The position numbers and the translations under genes were made by a program. Source: Arthrobotrys musiformis (lineage: Eukaryota; Ascomycota; Orbiliomycetes; Orbiliales; Orbiliaceae). From it: a stretch of 64,000 nt of DNA. How positions within the stretch are numbered: position 1 is the first letter of the stretch; each line of letters opens with the position of its first letter. Positions 1 to 11,611 of the stretch are shown here, piece by piece. Below the pieces are notes generated by a model, which ran no database searches, had not been told where the DNA came from, and saw only the letters and a program-made list of their open reading frames with translations. Location: positions 2,170,001-2,234,000 of the forward strand of contig JAVHJL010000006.1 of assembly GCA_036971715.1 (NCBI GenBank), in the 5' to 3' direction.

Positions 1-1059
1 GGATGCTGCCGCCGATGCATACAGTTCCTTCACAAAAGCCGCAACGGATGCTGTGATGACTCCTCCACCGGCTATAGAGAGCTATTTGCAGATTGCCAGT
101 TCACAGGTTCGAAACATATTCCATTCCTGATTCCCAAGGCTATCCTGATGCTAAGAAAAGAAATTAAATGTGGGACATGGACTAATGGCGGAATGTTATA
201 TATATAGATCGCTGCGGCTGTTTCCGAAGCTTCGGTGGCAGTCTATGGGTCGGAGACCGGCACTGTCGAATCCGTCACCTCAAAGGTTGCTGAAAAGTAC
301 TCCGAGGCTGCTGAGAAGGTTTCAGCTGCCGTCTACGGCCGTGAACTCTCGCCGGTCGAAAAGGCGCAGCTGCAAGTCCAAGACGCTCTTTCCACCGCTA
401 AAACACAGATCAGTATTGCTATTTATGGTACGCCCAAGGGAAATTTCCAGAAAGTCACGGAAACTATCGGGGGGGCGGTTAGCCAGGCGTCGGACTATGT
501 TGAAAAGCGCGCCGCAGAAGCTGGCGACGCCATCAAGGGAGGTGCATCTGCCGCTGGTGATGCCGTCAAGGAGGGGTTCTCTTCGGCTAGCAGTTATGTT
601 GATGACTCGGCATCATCGGCATCGTCTGTTGCATCCTCTTTGAATTCTAGGATCAGTGATCAGGTATCTGCTGCCTTTTATGGAAGGGAAAAGATATATG
701 CACAATCCGCTCAAGCGAGGCTTGAGTCTGCATTGGAATCCGCAAAGACACAGCTCAGCGAGGTGTTTTATGGAACCGAGTTGAGCTTTGGGGAGAAGGT
801 CTCGATCACCTTGGCGGAGGCATACGCCCAAGCGACGGATTTGGTTGGTGAGAATGCAGCGGCGGTGACTTCCGCCGCTGGATCGATTGTCAGCGAGGCG
901 AGCAAGAGCATCGAAAGTGCTGCTAGCGTGATTAGCGAGAGTGCTTCTAGTGTTATCAGTGGGACTTCGACACCAATTGCAAGTTCTGTTGCGAGCGCTG
1001 CTTCGAGTGCTACGGAAAAGGTGAAGAGTGCAGCGCAACGAGTTCGGGATGAACTTTAG
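1..1059 (+). CDS. Ala/Ser-rich repeat protein with 30-residue YG period (5' partial)
   Basis: The gene enters from the left edge. The first exon is in frame from base 2 to 106, then an intron of 101 nt (107-207, with a CTAAT-type branch site near 182) leads to an exon at 208-1059 ending in TAG. The protein is Ala/Ser/Glu-rich and predicted to be amphipathic helix. A hydrophobic-Tyr-Gly motif (AVYG, AIYG, AFYG, VFYG) occurs five times. Three are exactly 30 residues apart (codons starting at 244, 334 and 424) and the last two (679, 769) are again 30 apart, separated by a divergent Ala/Ser-rich stretch. Similar AxYG repeat proteins occur in other ascomycetes, to my knowledge without a firm function; the composition recalls LEA-like or stress proteins. 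The N-terminus lies outside the window, so a signal peptide cannot be judged. Confidence 0.8.
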
Positions 1060-3434
1060 GGACGGTATCTTGAGCTCTGATTATTATTTCTTTTTTGTTT
1101 CCTTTCCCGCCGCGAAACCGCTGTTTTCGATTGTTGGGTTTTTCCTTATTCTGTTTTTAGTTTTTAGTTTTTTGTTTTGTTCGGAGGTTTTTGTTAGAAG
1201 ATGAAGTAATTGTTTCTTTTCTTGTGTTCTTTGTGCTTTGTTTTACGATATGGTATGGAGGGTTTTGTTTCCTGCATGTCCCGCGCGGTATCGATATCTC
1301 CGATGTTGTAATCGGTCCCACGTTGCACTGACGTATGTTTCTGTTATCAGTGTATCAGCACCTGACCTTTTTGAACCTTTGACCCAGTCATTCCAGGCAA
1401 TTTTTCTCCTTTCTGCCTGTTTCTTTTTTAATATTTACATGGCGGGCGGAATGGACAAACTAGAATTTGAGGACGTCGGTGCATTTTCGAGTTAAATTGG
1501 ATAGCGGGCAAGGGGAACCCGTTTGACTGTTTCAAGGAGAGGGAGAAAGCGGCCGGATTCGAGGGGGGTAATTTTAACATTTGAGTGCCGCATGTATGTA
1601 ATGTATGTAGTTATACTGCGTATAGAGGAGGGTGAGGAATGCTGGCTAGGTGGACGATGCGGAGTGGCTGCCGCCTTGCCTTGGATCAAACCTCGATATA
1701 GCTTATTAAAACAGAATTTAAATTCAATGTGGGGACAGCGAGGCGCACGGCACATAACTCGCTCACCCATTCACTCGCTGACGCCAAACATGTTTGTGTA
1801 CATGAACTGCAGCACTGATATCGAGTGTAGACGATATCGATTCGATGTTTATTTATGTGTGAGAGAGAGAGAGATAGTGTCTGTAGACGGTATCCAAGGG
1901 CGTGCGGGTGTTGCCTGATGCGTTGTTTACTGTGTGCGTATTGTTTTCGCTTATCGCCATAACAAGCAGCGGGCTGCACGGCACTAATGGCTACTGGGTT
2001 AGTCACCGATAGCTCCCCTGCTATGTTGGCCTTCTGAGCTGGCTGGTTCTTATGTAGCAGAGAAATATTGGTTGGTACTAGGGGAATAGGGAAAAAGGGC
2101 TGCTGCCATAGGTGCTGGGTAGGTACTCAGGTCGGTACCTAGGTACCTATTATGTACTCCGTAGACGGCATGGCATGGCATGGCATGTGCAGTGAGGTGC
2201 AGTTGCAGTTGCAGTCTTCCGATCGAACGACTATGTAATAGGGAAGTGAGGGAGAAAAGTGAAGCAGTGACAGGGGAAGCAGGCCAATGCACACACCACG
2301 GTTGGCCAGGGAAAGGGAGAGGATGGGCGAGCGAACAGGCTAGAGAAACCTGCTGGCTGGTCCTGCACTCTGTTGCTATGTACTCCGTAGTCATCCCACC
2401 CTCCCGAAACTCTCCAAAGAGGCCTTTTTCTGTTTCGTCTTTCTCAACCTCATCCTCCCACCCATCCATCATCACCATCACATCCAACCTCCGCCAACCA
2501 CCATCGACATTCCGACAGCCAGCAAAAGAGGAAGTGTCGTCGCCCCTCACCAACCTCCGACAAATCTTCGACCTGCGACGGCGACGACATCTTCCCGGGA
2601 CCTTCGATAGCCTCCCGCCGGCCTCTCGACTCCGACCTAGGTAACGTATTTTCCCCCGTGCTTTTCGACCTGCCTTTCGACTTTTCCCGATAGCTTTTTC
2701 GCCCGCCAAGTTCTCGGTAACGACACCTCTCTCGTTCTTTCGATCTTGACGCCACTACACTACTACTTACCACTAACCACCCTAACCGACCGACCGTCCG
2801 ACCGTCCGATCTTCTTTGGGACCCTTTTGCTTCTACTCGTGCTCGTGCGACTTGGACTTGGACCAGGAAGCTTCCCGGGATTTCTCGCTTTTTTCACTCG
2901 GTGGGAAATGACCAAACGAACTTGACGGTTTACTGGAAACATCGCTTCTCCAGTAGACACTGACCCATCGCATTTCCCGCCTCCTTTCCCGCTGGTCGCC
3001 GCTTCCCTTCCCTTCCCCAGTCAGTGATCACCATCACCATCACCGATCACATCTGTCTGGATTCCTTTGAACCTGCCAGCTTCCAAATAGCTCTCGTCAA
3101 AAGCTTCAAAGCTATATAAAATTCAAGAAAAATCCACTCTCCCTTCGAGCTAGGCAATTACCGGAAATTTCGTGGCGCTTGGCAACGACGTTCCAATTCG
3201 GAAAGGAGACGAGAAGGGGAGGGGGCTTTTTCATGCAATCCTGCCTGACTCTTTTCTCTCTCTCTCTCTTTTATCACCGACCTCTTTTCCTTCTTTGAGA
3301 GATTTTTTTCTCTCGCTCTTTTACCAGTCGTCCCTTCTGTCTCTCCTACTCCTCCTAGTTTCAACTTCGGTCGCTTCTTCTACCTCCTCCCGGCGTCTTG
3401 CTCTAGATTTCATCGTTGACGAGCCAATTTCGCA
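1060..3434. other. Intergenic region and long leader of the nudE-type gene
   Basis: No gene is supported in these 2.4 kb. It contains a (GA)n run near 1861-1874, a 14-bp palindrome GGTACCTAGGTACC (2134-2147), two copies of TACTCCGTA (2155-2163 and 2381-2389), a CAT/CAC repeat (3027-3044), and a strongly C+T-rich coding-strand stretch at 3240-3380 just before the ATG at 3435. Pyrimidine-rich tracts directly upstream of start sites are common in filamentous fungi. Confidence 0.6.
3113..3120 (+). promoter_or_regulatory. Candidate TATA box
   Basis: TATATAAA lies about 315 bp upstream of the ATG at 3435 and ahead of the pyrimidine-rich leader. It is the only strong TATA-like match close upstream of this gene. 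Assignment is by consensus only. Confidence 0.35.
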
Positions 3435-5296
3435 ATGATGGCGGCCGTGGATTTGGCTTCTTCGCAGAAACCGGACTGGCTGAGCCCGTCGGAGGAGGTC
3501 GAGTGGTATAAGTCCCAGTATGCCAGTTTGGAACAGGAACTTCTGGAATTTCAGACCTTTTCGAAGGAACTGGAGACGGAACTGGAGAGAGAGTTGAAGA
3601 CGTTGGAAAAGGAGGTGGAGGGTCACGAGAGGAATATAGACAACTTGAGGAAGAAAAATGAGGGGTTGAAGTATGAAGTCGATGAGTGGAAGGTGAGTTC
3701 TTTGCGGTCGCATGACATTTTTTTTTTTTAAACCCTCATGGTGTTTGGTGAACTTGGACGTAAATCCGCTGCGCAAATCCGCTGTGGGACGTTTTCGGCA
3801 CACTATGATGTGAATATGAATCTAAGGGGTGCTGACGACGTCTACGTCCTACGAAATAGACCAAATTCAAGTCCTCAAAAGAGGAAGCCAACCACGTTCA
3901 AAACCAACTTCAGAAGGAAATTACCGAACTTCGCGAAAAGAACCGCACTGCGCAGATCACAATTCGAGAAATGGAGGTTTCCAACGACGACTTTGAACGA
4001 AATGAACGAATTGTCAAATCCTCTCTTGACGACCTGGAGTCCAAGTATAACATGGCGATTGAACGAAACGTAATGAATGAGTCGGAAATCCAAATGCTGG
4101 AACAGGAGAGAGAAGAGTTGAGAATCGAGGTTCAGAGATTCAAGGATGAACTGGCGGAACTGAAGGTTGAGGCCGAATTAACAGAGGAGAAATACCGCAT
4201 GGCCCGACGCGGAACCTCGAACCCCAGATTCCAATCACCAATGCCGGATGCTCCGACAACACCAACCTCTGTATCCCCTACGCCTCGGCTGTCTAGAGCG
4301 ACGCCGAGCGCGGATTTCTCATCTCCTACTCCTCCTTCACCACCAATCTCGGAGACTTCCACCTCAGGATCGAGGATACCAACACCACACAAAGACCACT
4401 TGATGACCCCCAAGGCCTCTCACTACAGGAGAGGTCTTCCAAAGGGTACACCCAAGAAGACACCATCTATGGCCAACCTCAGCGACTCCGCCAGGAAGAA
4501 GCTTATTGGAAATGCGGCCGTTGCTGCTAAGACTAGCAACATCCCTGGCCCGAACTCGAAGTCACTTACCCAAATCCGCGGCCTGATAGGACAGATGCAG
4601 AGATTAGAGAAGAGGGTTCAAACCGCGCGATCCAAGATGCCCCCACCTACTGCGAAAACCCCACCAAGACTGGGATCCCCCCATCTTGGCAATTCCGCTT
4701 TTATGCCACCAGCCGCTATCACCCTAAGGAGGAGCCTCAAACGACCGGGTTCAACAACCTCATCTGTTACTTCAACATCTATTGACGAAAGGTTCGGCAG
4801 CTTGACAAGGAGCTTCGCCGGCCATATGGCGGAGGCGATCAACAGGACCGAGACGCCGTCGTCGAGGCCCTCGTCCCGGACGTCGTCTACACAATCATAC
4901 TCCACGGCAGGACAAGGACTTAGCCGACCATCATCGAGGGCTAGTACCAGCCACCAGTCCCACATTCCTATTCCCGAATACTCACTGCCGGTTTCAAAAT
5001 CCAGATCCTCAATTGGTGGCCTCAACGATGACATCTTCACAACACCAAGGAGGGGCCTCACCCGAGCGGAGTCGGGGACGCATAGCAGAGCCGTTTCGAC
5101 ATCAGGCAACAGTGCTATCCCGAGAAGGAAGAGTATGCAAACTGTCCAGGGAGGTGCCGGTAGCGTTTCCGGAAGCTACAGAAGAGTCAGCGGTGGCTTG
5201 AACGGCCTGAACCTGGGCGACAAGTCTGTGCCACCAGTCCCACCGATGCCCCCGACGATGAGACGAAAGAAGCTGAGTGGAGTCGGAGACGCCTAG
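3435..5296 (+). CDS. nudE: NudE/Nde1-type dynein regulator
   Basis: Exons are 3435-3692 and 3860-5296, with a phase-0 intron of 167 nt; the protein is 564 aa. The first exon reads MMAAVDLAS then a heptad-rich helix. Joining at the intron restores an unbroken coiled coil, including RTAQITIREMEVSNDDFERN, which is the NudE/NDEL1 family signature. The coiled coil ends near residue 198. The rest is Ser/Thr/Pro-rich and disordered, with many SP/TP sites, as usual in fungal NudE. NudE proteins bind LIS1 and dynein and guide dynein to microtubule ends, supporting nuclear migration. The start is chosen because it opens the conserved N-terminus; a second ATG follows immediately. An antisense ORF at 4618-5109 is a shadow. 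Confidence 0.9.
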
Positions 5297-7274
5297 AGGG
5301 CTTTATGCGGCTCTTCTGACCGACGAAAATTGCTCAAAGTCGCAGCTGCCAAACGTCAAATTTCGAGGGCACAGCGTGAGAAAGCCCCGGATTACATTGG
5401 GTTTTGACTCTTCTCGACGCAGCCTACCGATTGCTTGGTTAGATTCTGTTTTTCCCTTTACAAAGAAGAGAAAGGGAGAAAATCTACCAAGAATCGGTAT
5501 AATATACTTCATTAATGTCGGTCACGATGTTTTACGATCAACCTGGCCTCCCAGAAATAATAATCATGTATCCCTGCCGTGGTTTTATCGATCTCCGATT
5601 AGCCCTAGCTTGCTTTTTGTATTTGCTGTTTTTCCGTGTAGTCCTTTCGGACACCGATATCTTTTTCTCGTTATTCCCCCACAGCAGGATAGAGAAAGAT
5701 TGTTGCATCGCAGGGTTGTTTTCTGTTTTCCATTTTCCTTTATTATGAGTGTACTTCCCGGGTCATGTATGTACTAAGGTTCTTCCCCCCCCCCCTTTAT
5801 AGCCCTTTTTTTTATTACTTATTGAAAACTAAAAAACCAGATCAGCCTGCGCACATGTGCGACTGGTGTTACTTTTGTTCGATACACCTTGCTTGGTTTT
5901 TGGTTCCTTTGGATTCTTTTCTCTCTTTGATTCCTTTTTTTTTTTTTTTTAATAAATGAGCCCTTTTTTGTTTCCGGTGATTGACCGAGGAGTTCTTTGG
6001 AGACAGGTTTGGATGGATTCTGTTTCTTCTCTTTTTCTCTTTCTTCTATATCTTGTTTCTCCTTCTTCCCTGGATTCCTTGGACCTCGAGGACGTATTTC
6101 TGAAGACCTGCTTGCTGTCTTGTTTCCTCGGCCTCCCCTGTTCCGATATATCCTGATACCTTCATCTCCTTTTTGTTTTCAACGGGTCGTCGTTTTTGGT
6201 CTTTCTTGGGGACGGTTTTTGAAGAGATAAACATTCTCGTTATTCAAAGATGGAATGCTCTTTTCAAAGATTCTTGTACTTTTAGATACGCCTTTTTGGA
6301 CCTCTCTTCTCTTACTTCTCTTGCAGATATATATAAACCCCCTTTTTTCCTTTACCCTCTTTTTTTTTTTCTTTTGACGACAGACTGTATTCCCTATGCA
6401 TGCTGTTTAGACTTACAGTTAACTTACCTCCTCATGTAATCTTAATTACCATGTATACGCCATAGATCTTCGATTAAATCAATCAAAGGGTTCGATGAAT
6501 AAGTTTGTTAAAACCGATGCCGGAGCTAGCTAGCTTGCCAGGGTTTGCATGTAGAGCTATAGAGCTCCAGTTCGATTTAGTCAGATATAGTCACGCCGCA
6601 CAGGTCACGCATCACACAAGCATCACACACGTCGACACGAGCTTTCCCTTCGGAGCAAATCTAGGCCAGGCTTCCGGCCTGCTGGGTTCGCTGGCTGCAT
6701 GAACCAGGCCAGGTATGGTAGCGTCTTGGGCCGGGACCCTTGCAGGTTCAAATCTTATCACAACGTCGCTAAGCAGTTTCCCTCGGCTTGGGGCTGCAAG
6801 TTACCCATGACCCGAGTTTGCTCTTACTTGATTGATAATCTCTGTGCTAGTTAACCAACTAGTTTGCTAGCTGTGTGTGCGTGTGTGACAGCTTGACTTG
6901 CATCTTTTTGTTTATCTTTTTCTGCGGTTTCTTTTCCTTCTTGATTCTTCTTGTTTTTATTCCTACTTCCTTCGTCAGGGGCTATTTTCGTTCTTTCTTC
7001 GCTTTGCTTTATAGATTTGTGGTAGACGAGAGGGTAAGTGCCGTTCATTCCTCCCGAAATAAGGAGTTGCTGATAACGGTAAATTGACAGTTGGCTAGCG
7101 CTCGGTGGGTTACACAGACGGGCAATCACCGTTGCTCTCAACATCAACAACAAAACAGCAGCCGGGTGACCACCCGGTCTCGTGGGCACTCACCCATTCC
7201 CTTCCTTCCACCACAATAATAGCGCCCTTCGCAGGTTCCTAGACACGGCTTAGCAGGAAAGACAAACAACAATC
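5297..7274. other. Intergenic, T-rich 3' flank and promoter region
   Basis: The first 1.1 kb after nudE is very T-rich on the + strand, with many poly-T runs (for example 5937-5951). No ORF has coding character. The part from about 7085 to 7274 becomes C/A-rich and probably carries the leader of the gamma-glutamyltransferase gene. No convincing RNA gene was seen. Confidence 0.55.
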
Positions 7275-10200
7275 ATGGCTCCATCGACATCACGCCCTTC
7301 GGCCTCAGAAGGCGACGAAGAGACCGCGGTCCCATCGACATCCTCCAGCACTGAGTCAAGTCCGCTACTAAACCCCAACACCGTCGGACAACAACAGCAG
7401 CATCCACGGCGTAGAGCCCTCAAACGACGTATCCGCAGCCTCCCCATATCAACCAAAATCACCACCACCCTAGCGGCCCTCCTATCCCTCTTCTTCTTCT
7501 CGATCCTAATCTACCTCGTCGTCACAAAGCACCCAGCCCATAATAAGAACAAGAACAACAACGAGAATAAACATCAAAAACTCACGGACCATCTCATAAC
7601 CGCCAGAAACGGCGCAGTAGCCTCGGACGTACAAGTTTGTTCCACCATCGGGGTTGATATCTTAAAACTCAAGAACGGGACGGCGGTGGACGCTGCGATT
7701 GCTACGGCGTTATGTATCGGTGTGGTGAACATGTACGCATCCGGTATCGGCGGTGGGGGGTTCATGGTGATTCGACATCAGAATGGGAGTTCCAAGACGG
7801 TTAATTTCCGAGAAATGGCTCCTGGCGCGGCGTGGAAGGATATGTATAATTCCGATCCCATGTTGGCGCAGCGAGGTGGATTGGCTGTGGGGATTCCCGG
7901 GGAGGTTGATGGGTTTTGGAAGGCGTGGAAGATGTACGGACGGGTTGAGTGGAGGGAGTTGTTCGAGCCTAGTATTAAGCTCTGCGAGGAAGGGGTTAGG
8001 GTGCCGTTGTTTTTGAGGCGGGTTATGGATGTTGAGAGTGAGTGGTTGAAGACTGTCGATAGACGGGAGTGGGGGTTTTTGTTCAACGGTGAGACCGGGG
8101 AGACTTTGAAAGAAGGTGAGGTTATGTATCGACCGGCGTTGGGGAAGACCCTCAGGACCATCGCGGAGAAGGGCTTGGATGGGTTTTATAAGGGGTCCGT
8201 GGCGAAGAGTATTGTGAAGTTTGTGAGGGAGAAGAAGGGGATATTGACGATTGAGGATTTGGAGGCTTATGAAGCTGATGTGGAGGAGACGGCGAAGGTT
8301 TGGGCTTTTGGGCAGGAGATTTTGACGTGCAAGGCGCCTTGTAGGTATGTATTTGATTCTCTTGTGGTTTTTTTTTTTTTTTTTCCCTTTTGGACTCCTT
8401 TGGAGTATGGTGTTCCTTTTTTTTTTTAGCTTCGTTGGTATCGTTGATGTTCTCCATGGCCAGCTTCGTTCACCGCGGTAGGTTGGAGCCTGGCCTTAGA
8501 AATCGGCTTATGGGTATGGACTTCGGCCAGCTCTGGTTTACGAGACAAAGTATGGATGCACATCGCTGCCCCGTCTGAGAAAGAGTAGCGCGGATGTGCT
8601 ATCTATTCGATCTCTGCCTGCCGCTGGATTATGATTATCAGCCTTCTACAGGACTTGGTGATCTAGTTTCGAGATGGGTGCAGAACTCACCTTGACCGGC
8701 GGGTGGGTATGGATGCATGTGGCAGCTTCATCAGAGAAAAGGTGGTTCAGATATGCTCCCCACTGGATTCTACGACCACTTGAGCCATTGTTATCAAGTT
8801 TCTATGAGATTTGATATTCTGGTTTCAAGACGGTTGCTGAGCTCACTTGGATCAGCGAGTGTCTGACTCTAAGCTCAAGTCCACCAAAATGAAATTTGGA
8901 CTCTCAATAGAATTGAGCTGTTGGATTCAACATCAACAGCGAAAGCATCCGGGGCAGCATCAAGATAGCAGCGCCAGAGGACTCGTATTGGCTACTAGAT
9001 CCCTTACGATCTGAGAGTTAGCACAATGTTGTCGTCCCACCTCTGAGTTGGAGTTTGTTGCATTTTGGGGTGTGGTATTTCATGAGCCAGGTCTATGGAA
9101 ACACAGATGTTTCCAAAAGATCAGTTAGTCTTGGAGCTCTCTGTACGACATGTCGATGTCTGGATCAAGTTGTGCGACGTCGTGAGACGTACTCGTGCCA
9201 TAGCCACCCCCCCAAACACGACTCGAGCTCTTCACGTTGGTCGACTCGATGGAGATGCACATGTCACAAAATTCACAAGACAGACGGGTTCTTCGCAGAC
9301 GACGGGACGGCTAGGCTATGAGACAGCTTGTAGATGGCTAATAAGTTTTCTAAAACTGGATATCACAAAAAGTGAGCCGTCGGTTGTATCTGTCTTTGAT
9401 CTCGTAAGCTGTGACCTCGACGTCGGCCATCTGCGCCGTGCGAACCCATGCGCGCCGATTGACCCACTCGACCCTCTTTGATGTTTATTCCGAGGCATAA
9501 CTTTCCTATCCCAAGTCGATAAAGCCCAGACCTTGTTTTTTTGTACTTCCGTCCCTACTTTATGAAGTTTGCTTTAACATTCTACCCGGCCGAGGCTGTC
9601 TCGCGATTCGAATTCCTTCTACCCCTGCTCCCGTGTATGCGAAACGCCATCGGTATCAACCTGTTCACCAAAGCCAAATAACTCTATTTTTGGCTTGTGA
9701 AACTTGATTGAGTTAATAGCGTTATGCTTTGACTCTATAATATATGCGCTTAGCACTATTGTACCCGTTGCCATCTGATCACAATCTCGAAACACGCATA
9801 CTTGAACTTTTTTTTATATTACACGGGATCTAGACTTTTGGAGGCTAATCAACTCTCGTCGTACATAGTGGGCCCGTTTTGATCGAGGGCTTGAACATAG
9901 CGGAGGGGTTGGATATGTCCAATGATCAATCTGGACTGGTTGTGCACCGTATTGTCGAGTATGTTCCCAGAACCCCCCTCACCCAGGCCCATGCTCCTCG
10001 GGACTAGCGTCGGCACATTATATACGACGCAAAGTAATTCCCGTTCGGTGACCATATGTGGATACGGGTGTAACTGTCCGATGATGTTGACACCTTGGTG
10101 CCCCACGTTCCGAGCTACTCTGGGGGTCGCTCTTCTCTGCCTTGGACTCTGAGCTGGTCTGGAGCGAGGCTCTGAGCTCAAGTTCGAGCTCCCCAATCGA

Positions 10201-11611
10201 GCTAGGATTACTTTGCTAATACTATTACCCTCCGGGGCGTAAACAGGACGATGAAATGGTTGTCAGCTGGCCGAACAGAACTAGGAGACCCCTTCGACTC
10301 CGACGTTTCCAACGTCGCCCGTGTCGCAGAACTACAGTCTAAACAATTCGCAGCCATGGTCCGACGTAATATTAGCGATACGCGGACATACAGTTGGAAG
10401 CACTACAACCCGAGCTATGAGTTCAAAGAAGACCATGGCACGAGTCATATGAGTGCGATTGACTCAGACGGTATGGCGGTAGCCTTGACGACAACGGTTA
10501 ACTTATACTTCGGCGCCCGGATATGTGACCCTGAAACCGGTAAGGCTGCCTTGGAACCTTCTTTACCCTTTTTTTTTTTTCTGCCTTGCCTTCTGCTTTG
10601 CGAACCTGTCTTTTTTGACAGGACGTTATTCGTTATAATTGTTGCAGCTGTCAAGGGCGGGTCGAGTTGTCGCTTTTGTCTTATTTACCCCGGATATCAA
10701 GGATGCATCCGACGGTAAATATGACAGGCAGCAGCGGCGCTCGACCCGTAACAGGCGCCATTATCTAAAACCAGAATTCCTTTCGACGAAGAAAGATTCT
10801 TCAGATATTGTGGATCTGAGGCATTATTTCTACGCTTATCCCGGATGACTTGTCACTGACGTCTACCCGGTTCACGGCCCTACTCCCTGAATGGGGGGAA
10901 CGGGGCCCCACGACCGGTTTTTATATCGCAGGGATCGTGATGAATGACCAGATGGACGACTTCTCGATACCGGGGACGGATAATGCTTTCAAGTTACAAC
11001 CTTCCATATACAACTTCGTGAAGCCTTATAAACGTCCTCTTTCGTCAATGGCGCCGACCATAACGGTTTACAACGGTTATCCAAGTTTGGTTATCGGAGG
11101 CAGCGGTGGCAGTAAGATTGTCACTAGTGTTTTCTTGTCGTTTATCAAGATATATCAATGGGGATACAGCCTTTTGGACACCATACACACACCGCGGGTA
11201 CACCACCAGCTCATGCCCGAGGTCGCCTTTGTGGAGGGCGACCTTAGGGAGGATTTGATAGAAGGTCTCGAGGCCCGAGGTCATAAGGTCGAAAGGGTTC
11301 CTACGATCGGGAGCGTGATCCAAGCTATTCACAAGCGACCGGACGGGGAGATTCATGCGGTTTCGGATTATTGGAGGAAGGGCGGGGTAAGTTTTGAATC
11401 GTCTCTTCTTCGCTTCAAACACCTCTGTTTTTTTGGTACCTTTAATTTTTTGGTTTATTTTTTCTATTTTTCTTTTATCTCGTGTTCATGTTCTATCTGC
11501 CTTCTGGTGAATTCCTGGATGTTTCAGGTATACGGAAGGGGTGTGGTGCATGGAATGCAGGTTCGGTTCATTGCATGCGGCTACGCTAAGATGTTAGATG
11601 CTATTTTTTGA
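7275..11611 (+). CDS. Gamma-glutamyltransferase, membrane-anchored, five exons
   Basis: Rebuilt exons are 7275-8344, 9869-9958, 10247-10539, 10932-11386 and 11528-11611, giving 663 aa. Residues about 68-88 form one membrane segment after a basic stretch, so this is a type II membrane protein facing the vacuole or outside. The joins restore family motifs: AGT (Ser) split across intron 1 yields SGPVLIEGLN; intron 2 joins LVVHRIVE to TMKWLSAGRTELGDP; intron 3 joins CDPETG to IVMNDQMDDFSIPG. The catalytic Thr that becomes the small-subunit N-terminus is about residue 452 in EDHGTSHMS. Substrate-loop motifs LSSMAPTI and GGSGGSKI follow. The enzyme cleaves and transfers the gamma-glutamyl group of glutathione. 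Intron 1 is 1524 nt, intron 2 288, intron 3 392, all unusually long here. The last exon is least certain: an acceptor at 11559-11560 is an in-frame alternative, and retention of intron 4 also stays in frame. Confidence 0.85.
8345..9868 (+). other. 1.5-kb intron with diverged tandem repeat
   Basis: The intron has a consensus donor GTATGT, a CTAAT branch site at about 9845-9849 and an ACATAG acceptor. It contains poly-T tracts near 8370-8385 and 8419-8428, two diverged copies of a roughly 157-bp unit, and a 128-codon open stretch at 9095-9481 with no recognised similarity. Protein-family continuity across it is exact, which supports removal as one intron, although nested splicing cannot be excluded. 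Confidence 0.7.
8550..8863. repeat. Two diverged tandem copies of a ~157-bp unit inside intron 1
   Basis: Copy A starts GTATGGATGCACAT at 8550 and copy B starts GTATGGATGCATGT at 8707. Further matched blocks in the same order include GAGAAA, GAT(G/A)TGCT, CTGGATT, TTTC(G/A)AGA and AACTCACCTT versus AGCTCACTTGG. The period of 157 is not a multiple of three and both copies have stops, so it is unlikely to be coding now. Confidence 0.6.

Noticed and set aside
4618..5109. 163-codon antisense ORF over nudE
   Set aside because: It is a shadow of the Ser/Thr/Pro-rich nudE C-terminus, whose reading frame is well supported.
6700..6790. tRNA-like stretch with GGTTCAAATC
   Set aside because: The T-arm stem does not pair well and no matching acceptor or D-arm could be drawn.
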